The translations under genes and the position numbers were made by a program. From contig NC_052667.1 of the NCBI RefSeq assembly GCF_016802725.1, positions 14,406,346 to 14,470,345 of the forward strand: a DNA stretch of 64,000 bases, in the 5' to 3' direction. The notes beneath the pieces are model-generated. The model saw only the letters and a program-made list of their open reading frames with translations, was not told where the DNA came from and ran no database searches. Positions 11,462-21,043 of the stretch are shown here, piece by piece. This stretch comes from Solenopsis invicta. Lineage: Eukaryota > Arthropoda > Insecta > Hymenoptera > Formicidae. How positions within the stretch are numbered: the stretch's first letter is position 1; each line of letters begins with the position of its first letter.

Positions 11462-11785
11462 CATTGAGAGGTACCAAACGGATTGCTTTTCCGAGAGGTA
11501 CCAAATGGATTGCTCTTTCGAGAGGTACCAAACGGATTGCTCTTTTGAGAGGTACCAAACGAATTGCTCCTTCGAGAGGTACCAAACGGATTGCTCTTTC
11601 GAGAGGTACCAAACAGATTGCTCTTTCGAGAGGTACCAAACGGATTGCTCTTTCGAGAGGTACCAAACGGATTGCTTTTTTGATAGGTACCAAACGGATT
11701 GCTTTTTCGAGAGGTACCAAATGGATTGCTCCTTCAAAAGGTACCAAACGGATTGCTTTTTCGAGAGGTACTAAAAGGGTCACTC
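11462..11785. repeat. 27-bp minisatellite, about 12 copies
   Basis: Unit GAGAGGTACCAAACGGATTG plus 7 bp, period 27. Because 27 is divisible by 3, frames stay open on both strands and give repeated 9-residue strings such as RGTKRIALS. There is no start context, neighbour or conservation that argues for coding. Copy B of element X lacks this array at the matching place. Confidence 0.9.
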
Positions 11786-11899
11786 TCTAGATCTTACTTT
11801 TTGGAGTAAAACCATTTGGGACGCTCCATTAACAATACTCTAACTCAAAATTGGAAGCAACTCGCAATAGTATTTAGTTGCCAAACTTTACTGAAACTG

Positions 11900-12420
11900 T
11901 TTAATCTCATTAAAGATTTAAAAGTTTTATTTCATTTTTCAACAAATAATTGATGAATTTTCTGAAGTTAGAAAATTTCTTGGAGCTCTCTTCCGCAAAT
12001 AAATTTCTGTTTAATTTTATTTTGCTTTTGTACAAATAACTTATAAATTTTCTGCCGACTACTAAGTTGTCAAAAAATTTTGTGAAAGCCCTTTACCCTA
12101 AACGTCTCACTAACCGGTTGATTTTTAGTTAAATAAATACTTATAAAATTTTTCTTCTCTATAAAGTGTTAGAAAATTTGACTTTTGTTTTTTCCTAAAG
12201 TGTCCCCCTGGCCGATTGATTTTTAAATAATGAGTACTTATAAATTTTTTTCCCTTACAAACGTGTTAGAAAATTTTGATTTTTGCTTTTTCCTTAAACG
12301 TCCGCCTGGCCGAATTTCGAATTATTAAAGATGACTTATAAATTTTCCGCCGACTATTAAGTTGCCGGAAAATTTCTTGAAAGTCCCTCCCCCTAAACAA
12401 ACCCTTGCGCAAATTTTTTC
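11900..12420. repeat. Diverged ~100-bp tandem repeats in element X copy A
   Basis: Phrases such as 'CTTATAAATTTTCCGCCGAC' and 'GAAAATTTCTTGAAAGTCCC' recur about every 90-130 bp. The inverted counterpart lies at 33,940-34,110 in copy B with the same organisation. Confidence 0.6.
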
Positions 12421-12728
12421 TGAGTAATACAGTTTAAAATACATGCAAATCAAGATTGAATTTACCCCAACCTCTCTTTGCCATAAAAAAAGAAAACATT
12501 TATTCAATGACTACTATTACTATTCATCGCGAATCGTCAACTCTGATTAAGAAAGTGAAAATATTTAATAAGTTCTAATAAGTCTACGACTTATTATAGA
12601 ACCTGATCGTGCGATATCATCTCTGTTAAACTCAGCAATAATGGAAGCACTCTCTGTAAGCAATTTTTAATATCCATACCAATCCGATTTTGGCGTTCAC
12701 CACTCATTAATCATCTGCATTAAATAGC

Positions 12729-13063
12729 GTGACCCATTTGGCCGTTATTTACCCTGCAAACCAAATCATCCGACAAAGAAGAGAACTACGTTACAAACAA
12801 GGAGAACGAGGTCACATAAACGCCATTTGCTTACTCCAGCATAAACGGAGAACATTGCAAAATATGAGATTAAAAGAAATGGAGCCAAATCTATCACCTA
12901 ACATTAACAACAAATGCACCAACTCTCTCGACAAAGAAACATCTGAAAAAAACCCCAATGATCTTGTTAAATTAGAAAATCACGAATTTTCACCACCTGT
13001 ATCAGATAGTAACAGAGATGAAAAGAATAACTTAGATTCATCCAACTCCAACTTTATCTAACT
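12729..13063 (+). pseudogene. Element X protein a (unknown)
   Basis: A 110-aa frame ending in ...SNSNFI. The segment ICLLQHKRRTLQNMRLKEMEP is matched by a frame on the opposite strand at about 33,490-33,600 (RRLLQRKQRLLQ... then KEIEP). That independent similarity is the evidence that it was once coding. The C-terminal half is Asn/Ser/Asp-rich and probably disordered. No catalytic motif, membrane segment or zinc finger is visible. I do not recognise the family. Copy B's counterpart is shorter and has no clean start, so at least one copy is decayed. Confidence 0.45.
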
Positions 13064-13084
13064 TCCCCGAGATAAAACCCTGCA

Positions 13085-13312
13085 CAACTAATGAATTACA
13101 TACATTTGAACCTTTCTTTGATACAAACTTTTATCCCCTTTCTATCGATATTTCACCCCTAAACGTTGAGCTCCCAGACGACAAGGAACTAAATCTAGTA
13201 GTAGAAGATATTTTAAAAGAACTAGTGACACTAACCACAGCTTTGTACCATTAGAATATTCCGTCGTCCATAATCATTCATATCTGTACTATAATAAGAA
13301 TTAATAAACATG
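13085..13312 (+). pseudogene. Element X protein b (unknown)
   Basis: Frames around FYPLSIDISPLNVELPDDKEL and ...DHSYLYYNKN-like sequence match the 82-aa frame at 33,099-33,347 on the minus strand (shared LPDDxELNLVxExIL core and a C-terminus ending SYLYYNKN). In copy A the frame is broken in the middle near 13,225. No known domain is recognised. Its fixed position between proteins a and c in both copies argues for a real ancestral gene order. Confidence 0.45.
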
Positions 13313-13386
13313 ATTTCTATTGTTGCTAAATAATCATTATCGTGATTGCTTTATTTGTTCTATTCTCAACCATATTAGTGTACGCA

Positions 13387-13728
13387 TATGTCTAACTCGG
13401 GTTCAACCACGTCTAATTCATCATTAAAAGCTAAGCTATCTGCTTGTTAAAAATATGAGATAATCTCTTAATCAAATTAAGGGAAACCAACAAACAAATT
13501 TCTAACGTCTTACGCGATAGTATCCCAGAGAGTAACATTAAATGCTTACAGATTATCACGACCGCACTCGTTGCAAGCCCACTTTTAGAATTTCGCCACC
13601 CGACGCAATACCCACTCATTATCGCACAAAGGGACAAAGTCTAAATAAAGCCGTCAGAATATCTCCAAAGCACGCAAACAATTTCTGTTTGTTCCTCTTT
13701 TACTTCCTCATCTCCCTCTCTAATTAAG
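13387..13728 (+). pseudogene. Element X protein c, degraded copy
   Basis: ATG at 13,388 opens MSNSGSTTSNSSLKAKLSAC and then meets a stop. Downstream frames (NVLRDSIPESN, HPTQYPLIIAQRDKV) match the intact 144-aa protein at 32,577-33,011. Several frameshifts and stops are present. Function unknown; see the copy B entry. Confidence 0.55.
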
Positions 13729-13744
13729 AAAGACCAATCAGTTT

Positions 13745-13985
13745 AAACAGAACCTGATCTTGTTGGATCTGCTACAACTTCCGGGATCTTAGAATTTTCA
13801 TGTTTAGAGTCACCTACAAGTAACACTATTGACTTCAACGAGTTAGCCCCACCCGGAAGCTTTTTGGAAGAGTACTTGACCGCAACCATCTTCAAACCTA
13901 GAGTTACAGACGACTCCCGTCCAAAGGTATGTCTTGTCATACTGAACTCTCGACATTCCAGGGTATAGCCGGCCCAGCAGGTTGT
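13745..13985 (+). pseudogene. Element X protein d remnant
   Basis: The plus-strand frame around SPTSNTIDFNELAPPGSFLE matches a short frame at about 32,575-32,430 on the minus strand (TSNIMDFKELALPESFLE). No recognised domain. It lies directly after protein c in both X copies and before the satellite. Confidence 0.45.
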
Positions 13986-14079
13986 CCTAAAAAGAAAACA
14001 TCCTTTTTCTTCGCGACCAAGGTACGCGCGGAATCGGAAGGTCGCTCCCCCGGGACACGACGTTCGACACGTTTTAACG

Positions 14080-17000
14080 TAATACACGTGAGATATCGCA
14101 TAGACAATGTTTCAGTTGGGCGCTGAAAGACATCAATAGATTCCTTTCTAATGCAGATCAACGCTTGTTTGACGCGTTGTAACGTAAAGCACGTGAGATA
14201 TCGCATAGATAACGTTTTATTTGAATTGCGCGCTGGAAAAAATTAATAGTTTTGTTTCTAACGCAGATCAACGCTTGTTCGACGCGTTTTAAGGTAAAGA
14301 ACGTGAGATAATGCATAGATAACGATTCATTTGCAATGTGCGTTGAGAACTTCAACATTTTGCTATCTAATACAGATCAACACTTGTTCGACCTCTTTTA
14401 ACGTAAAACACGTGAGATACCGCATAAATAAAGTTTCATTTAAATTGCGCGCTGGAGAACGGCTATAGTTTTGTTTCTAATGCAGATCAATGCTTGTTTG
14501 ATGCATTTTAACGTAAAGCACGTGAGATATCGCATAGATAACGTTTCATTTGAGTTGCGCGCTGAAGAACATTAATACTGTTGTTTTTAACGCAGATCAG
14601 CGCTTGTTCGACGCGTTTAAACGTAGTAAACGTGAGATATGGCATAGAAAACGTTTCATTTCAGTTGCGCGCTGAAGGACGTTAATAGTTTCCTTTCTAA
14701 TGCAGATCAACGCTTGTTCAACGCGTTTTAACGTAAAGTACGTGAGGTATCTCATTGATGACTTTCATTTGAATTGCGCGCTGGAAAACGGCAAAAGATT
14801 TGTTTCCAAACCAGAACAACGCTTGTTCAACGCATTTTAATGTAAAAGTCGTGAAATATTGCATAGATAACGATTCAGGTGCAATGCGCGCTGAATACAT
14901 CAATAGTTTCCTTTCTATGGCAAATCAACGCTTGTTTGACGCGTTTTAAGGTAAAGAACGTGAGATATATAGATAACGTTTCATTTGAGTTCCGCGCTGA
15001 AAAACGGCAATAGTTTTGTTTCTAACGCAGATCAAGGATGTTTGGTGCTTTTTAACGTAAAAATCGTTAGATATTGCTTAGATAACGATTCATTTGCAAT
15101 GTGCGCTGAGAACTTCAGTAGTTTTGTTTCTAACGCAGGTCCACGTTTGTTTGACGGTTTTTATAGTAAAACACGTGAAATATTGCATAGATAACGTTTC
15201 ATTCGAGTTGCGAGCTGAAGAACGACAATCGTTTCGTTTCTAATGCCTATCAACGCTTGTTCGACGATTTTAAACGTAAAAGACGAGAAATATCGCATAT
15301 ATAATGTATCATCTGAATTGCGCACTGAAGAACGTTAATAATTTTGTTTCTAATGCAGATCAATGCTTGTTCGACTGTGCTTAAATAAGATATCGCATAG
15401 ATAACGTTTCATTTGAGTTGCGCGCTGAAGAACGGCAATATTTTTGTTTCTAATGCAGATCTACCTTTGTTCGAAGGGTTTCCACGCAATACACGTGAGA
15501 TATCGCATAGATAACGTTTCATTTGAGTTGCGCGCTGGACAATGGCAATAGTTTCGTTTTTAATGCAGATCAACGCTTGTTTGACGCTTTTTAAAGTAAG
15601 ACACGTGAGATATCGCATAGATAACGTTTCATTTGAAATGCGCGCTGAGAATTTCAATAGTTTCGTTTATAATGCGTATCACAGTTTCTTCTACTTTTTT
15701 AACGTAATTCATGTAAGATATTTCATAGATAATGTTTTACTTGAAATGATAGCTGGAAAATTCAATAGATTCGTTACAAATGCAGATCGACGGTTGTTCA
15801 ACGCTTTTTAACGTAAAACATGTAAGATATCAAAAATATATATGAATTATTTAAAATGCGCCCTGAGAATTTCAATAGTTTCGTTTCTAATGCAGATCAA
15901 CCCTGGTTCGACGCTTTTTAACGTAAAACAAATGATAATATTGCTTAGATAACGTTTCATTTAAAATGCGCACCATAAAACGGCAATAGTTTTGTTTCTA
16001 ATGTAGGTCAACGCTTATTCAACGCTTTTTAAACTAAAACACGTGAGATATCGCATAGATAACGTTTCATTTGAAATGCGCGCTGAGAATTTCAATAGTT
16101 TCGTTTATAATGCGTATCACAGTTTCCTCTACTTTTTTAACGTAATTCATGTAAGATATTTCATAGATAATGTTTTACTTGAAATGATAGCTGGAAAATT
16201 CAATAGATTCGTTACAAATGCAGATCGACGGTTGTTCAACGCTTTTTAACGTAAAACATGTAAGATATCAAAAATATATATGAATTATTTAAAATGCGCC
16301 CTGAGAATTTCAATAGTTTCGTTTCTAATGCAGATCAACGCTTGTTCGACGCTTTTAACGTAATACACGTAAAATATTACTTAAATAACGTTTCAATTAA
16401 AATACGCACTAAAGAAGGCAATAGTTTCGTTTCTAATGCAGATCAACCCTGGTTCGACGCTTTTTAACGTAAAACAAATGATAATATTGCTTAGATAACG
16501 TTTCATTTAAAATGCGCACCATAAAACGGCAATAGTTTTGTTTCTAATGTAGGTCAACGCTTATTCAACGCTTTTTAAACTAAAACACGTGAGATATTGA
16601 ACAAATTACGTTTTAATTAAAATGCCCCATGAAGAACGGCAATATTTTTGGTTCTAACGCAGATCAATGCTTGTTTGACGCTTTTTGACGTAATACATGT
16701 AGGATATCGCATAGATAATGTTTCATTTAAAATGCCTACTGAGGAACGGCAATAGTTCCGTTTTTCATGCAGATCAACGATTGTTCGCGCTTTTTAACGT
16801 AAACACGTGAGATATCGAATATATAACGTTTCATTTAAAATGCGCACTGGAGAACGGCAATAGTTTTGTTTCTAATGCATATTGATGTTTGTTCGACGCT
16901 TTTTAACGTAATACACATGAGATATCGCATAGATAACGATTTGTTTAAAATTCCTGCTGAAGAATGACAATAGTTCCGTTTCTAATGCAGATCAATGACT

Positions 17001-17560
17001 GTTCGATGCTTTTTAACGTAATACAAGTCAGATATCGTGTAGATAACGTTTTATTTAAAATGCGCGTTGATGAACTGCTATAATTTTGTTTCTATTACAA
17101 ATCAACGCTTGTTTAATGATTTTTAACGTAGTTCACGTGGGATATCGCATACATAACGTTTCAATTGAGCAGCGCGTTGATGAACGTCAATAGTTTTGCT
17201 TTAATGCAGGTCAACGCTTGTTCGACGTTTTTAACGTAATACACGTCTGATAACGCATAGATAACGTCAAACATGAGCCGCGCGCTGATGAACGGCAATA
17301 GTTTTGTTTTTAATGCAGATTACAGCGATTTCAGCGCTTTTTAATGCATTACAAAAAGGATATCCTTTAAATATTGTCAACTTTAGCCGCGCGCCGATAA
17401 ACAGCAATAATTTCGCGTCTAATGTCGATCAACACAATTTTGGCGCTATTTAATGCATTACGCAAGAGATATCGTTAAAATACTATCAAACTTTAGTCGC
17501 GCCCCTATAAACAGCAATAGTTTCGCTTCTAATGCCGATAGTAGTATAGTAAGGCGGATT
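14080..17560. repeat. ~109-bp satellite array, about 32 monomers
   Basis: Monomers share 'CACGTGAGATATCGCATAGA', 'TAACGTTTCATTTGA', 'GCGCGCTGA' and 'AATGCAGATCAACGCTTGTT'. Divergence is moderate. Two higher-order duplications are visible: 15,601 onward repeats at 16,039 (offset 438, four monomers), and 15,884 onward repeats at 16,430 (offset 546, five monomers). The offsets give a monomer of about 109 bp. The last few monomers (17,280-17,560) diverge towards the junction with element X. Frames within it (60-95 aa) are by-products. Confidence 0.92.
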
Positions 17561-17636
17561 CTTTTTCCGGAATCTGAAAGAGGTGCGGGGCAGGTGAGGA
17601 TTCCATGGCGCGCGTCTTTGCCATATGACCGCGATG

Positions 17637-18211
17637 CACAGTGGGGCCGAATTGCAGAAACGTGGCCAAAATGTAAAAAATAAACTTTCTTATTTTGTAC
17701 TATGAATGGTTTGGTTAGGTTCGCATAGATAACGATTCATTTGCAATTCGCGCTGGGAACATCAATAGTTATGTTTCTGATTCAGATCAACGCTTGATGA
17801 CGCTTATTATCCTAAAACACGTGAGATATCGCATAGATAACGATTCATTTACAATTCGCGCTGTAATCTTCAATAATTTCTTTTCTGATGCAGATTCACA
17901 CTTGTTCGACGTGTTTTAACGTAAAACACGTGAGATATCGCATAGATAACGATTCATTTGCAATTTGCGCTGTAAACTTCAATAGCTTCTTTCTGATGCA
18001 GATCCACGCTTGTTCGACGTGTTTTAACGTAAAACACGTGAGATATCGCACAGATAACGATTCATTTGCAATTCGCGCAGGGTACTTCGATAGTTTCGTT
18101 TCTGATGCAGATCCACGCTTGTTCCACGCACAGTGGGGCCGAATTGCAAAAACGTGGCCAAAATGTAAAAAATAAACTTTCTTATTTTGTACTATGAATG
18201 GTTTGGTTAGG
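17637..18211 (+). repeat. Duplicated 83-bp Transib terminus with satellite between
   Basis: 17,637-17,719 and 18,129-18,211 differ by about one base (CAGAAACG against CAAAAACG). The interval 17,720-18,128 is about four monomers of the 109-bp satellite. Only the outer terminus carries the CGATG flank that matches the right side. Confidence 0.85.
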
Positions 18212-18330
18212 GGATTGTCTCTGCATTCCTTTCCAAGAGGGCAGATCAGTACCTGTTCTTATATCGCTAGTAGACTAGTCTGAAGTCGTGATACATTTTA
18301 GTGAAAATTATTCAATTAACATTTTTTAAT

Positions 18331-20571
18331 ATGGAAAGTCTTCCTGGAGGTATGTATAACATATTTTTACGTATATTTAAGATTAATTTCACGTAATATG
18401 TAATTAAGAAACAGTATATATGTACCTCTTACGAAAAAACCGTATTTTACGATACTTCGGTCTTCTAAAGTGTTTATAAAAAAAACTCTTGCTACATCCT
18501 GCTTCGATTCAACATGGAATCTGTACCTTATATTATCACTTATAACATATTTAAAAACTGGCTGCTGTAAGGTGCCGTGCGAATTGTAGGGCAAATATTA
18601 GTACGATCACGTGGTTAAACAGAAATACCAAATTAAATTTTTATTTTGTTGATACACTCTAAATTTCTTAAACTAAAATTTCAGTGTAAGAGATTGAATT
18701 TTGAGTCCAGAGAATGGGTATATAAAGATTTACATTGAAAATATAAGTGGTTATAAGATATGCTTTTTGAGGTTATGTTTTGGTTCATGTTTTCCATGCT
18801 TGTAACACGAATTTGCACTGGCAATGAGCATACAGCATATAGAATACGTCTGAATTTCTTTTATAAGAAATTTATTTCTTACTTACATATTAAAGTAAAT
18901 ATTTTAATAATTTTATGAATTTAATAACATTTTATGTAATTTTTTGTAGGATCTGCCAATAAAGAATTGGCCTATTCTAGGAAGGACATTTTCTTCATGA
19001 TTAAAGAAAACATGAAGGATGATTATAAAGTCATTATTAATGTCTTGCAAGAAGGTATTGCAGAGAAAAGTGGACATTTTCTGGAAATACGAGATGATAT
19101 GCAGCCTACTTTATCTCGGTTATTTTCGAATATGAGGACAAGATGGGCAGCGGCAAAAAGAACACAAGCGGCGTTTTTAAGAAATAATGAAGAATGGCTC
19201 AACGATATGGTGCATTTTCCAATTTCAGTAAGGGAAGACAAGAAATCAGGACGCCCTTCACATACCTTTGCATTTTCCAGCGAAAGGTCTAAACGCAGAA
19301 AGACTCAAGAAGTACGCAATACGCTGTCTTCGGAGGAGTTGGCGTATGCTACTCACATGTGTCTTCGATCATCAGGACAATTAGACGCTGCAAAAGTTGT
19401 TAAAGATGTAACGTCTACGAGCCCATCAAGAGCTTCGAAGTACATGACCGCTTTCCAATCAGAAAATGAACAAACGTTTTCTGCCGATGAAGCGCTTTCA
19501 GTTCTGGTCGAAAATAGATTTTCGAAACGCACTTATCAGGCAATAAGAAATGTGGCCAAAGAAAACAAGTGCAAATTGTATCCCTCATATAAGAAAGTAG
19601 CAAATTCAAAAAATCATTGTTATCCACCTCGTTACACTATTACGATAACTGAGAGTAGTGCTGAAGTGAAATTACAAGCTTTACTGGATCATACAGTGGG
19701 TCGAATTTTACTCGTTCAGAAGGATGTTATCGGTACCCTGACTCCTGACAATGTCAGAAATTTAATATTAAAATGCAAGTGGGGTTGTGATGGAAGCTCT
19801 GGACAAAGTGTATATAAACAGAAGTTTACCGAAGATGGAAAATCTGATGAGAGTGTCTTTTGTACTTCACTTGTGCCATTACAACTCGTAGGCACAGATC
19901 ACCAATTAAATACAGAAATCGTCGTGTGGAAAAATCCAAGACCATCGTCTCCCCGATTTTGCAGGCCAATAAGAGTGCAGTATGTGCATGAAAATGTTGA
20001 ATCGACTGTAAAAGAAGTGAATGACATTGAAGAACAAATTAAACTACTTGTACCTTTTTCAACAGAGATTCATGGGATGTCGATATCAGTAACCTACAAC
20101 ATGAGTTTTACAATGATAGACGGTAAAGTTTGTAACGCGGTGACAGGCACTACGTCTGCGCAACGTTGCTTCTTGTGCAGAGGTACATCGAAAGAGTTTA
20201 ATAACATTGATTATATTCTTAGAAAGGAAATAAACGAAGACAATTTGCGATTCGGTATCTCGACTTTGCATGCGTGGATACGCTTCTTCGAATGCTGTCT
20301 GCATTTATCGTACAAGCTTGGAATTCAAAAGTGGCAAGCACATACGGCGGATGAAAAGAATGTTATTAAAGAACGTAAACGTGTTATACAAAAGGGATTC
20401 AGTTCGCAACTGGGACTTGTCGTCGATCGGCCAAAGCCAGGATATGGAAGCACCAATGATGGAAATACGGCACGGCGTTTCTTCGAACACACAACTACAT
20501 CTGCTACAATAACAGGTGTCGACGAGTCTTTAATTTCACGTTATTCTGCAGACTCTTTCCAGTGGCCATAA
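18331..20571 (+). pseudogene. Transib transposase, N-terminal and core part (spliced)
   Basis: Exon 1 is 18,331-18,349 (ATG, MESLPG) with donor GAG|GTATGT. Exon 2 starts at 18,950 after TTTTTGTAG and joins in frame (GSANKELAYSRKD). The protein runs to 20,571 and carries the RAG1/Transib core. DGSSG in CKWGCDGSSGQS, about residue 287 of the spliced product, fits the first catalytic Asp. The zinc-binding CFLCRGTSKEFN, STLHAWIRFFECC and NDGNTARRFFE follow. Near 20,535 the frame shifts, so the natural C-terminus continues in the frame 20,575-21,043. Role by family: pairwise cleavage at CACAGTG-type ends through hairpin intermediates. Because of the shift it is scored as broken. Confidence 0.85.
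18350..18949 (+). other. Transib intron
   Basis: The donor GTATGT at 18,350 and acceptor TTTTTGTAG ending at 18,949 enclose 600 bp of AT-rich sequence. Splicing adds an ATG-initiated 12-residue start to an otherwise ATG-less upstream frame. Confidence 0.6.
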
Positions 20572-20574
20572 TGT

Positions 20575-21043
20575 AAATTGCGATAAATTCAGAGAATATT
20601 GTTTGCAAACTGTGCGGAAATATGTCGACTTATACCCGTGGTATTATATGCCAACTTCTGTACATAAAATTTTAATTCACGGGCCAGAAATAGTAGCTCA
20701 TGCTTTATTACCGATTGGACAACTTTCGGAAGATGCACAGGAATCACGAAATAAGTATATAAAAAGATTTCGCGAAGACTTCTCCCGAAAATGCTCGAGA
20801 GAAGCGAACATGCAAGATGTCTTCAATCGGTTGTTGGTTACCTCAGATCCATATATTTCAAATGTTCGAAAACTTCCTCAAAAACCATTTAAATCATTGG
20901 CAGCAGAAGCTGTTCAACTACTGGAACCACCCGAAATTCCTGCTAATACACCACACAATTATTATAGTGATGATGCGGGATCATCAACCGAAACCTCGCT
21001 TAGTTTATATGAATCTGACAACGAGCAAGATTTTTGTTATTAA
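20575..21043 (+). pseudogene. Transib transposase, C-terminal part after frameshift
   Basis: Begins with NCDKFREYCLQTVRKYV, which continues the RAG1-like core immediately after the break. QESRNKYIKRFREDF holds the likely third catalytic residue, the Glu that aligns with the RAG1 EASGNK site. It ends with an acidic tail SLYESDNEQDFCY. Polyadenylation-like AATAAT/AAATAC sequence follows near 21,045. It lies in a different frame from the first part because of a short net deletion near 20,535. Confidence 0.8.

Noticed and set aside
14080..18175. Frames such as YRIDNVSFEMRAENFNSFV repeated in the satellite
   Set aside because: Translation of the 109-bp monomer; since 109 is not a multiple of 3, the frames are short and inconsistent.
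18367..18594. 75-aa minus-strand frame in the Transib 5' region
   Set aside because: Lies inside the proposed intron, AT-rich, with no domain or neighbour support.
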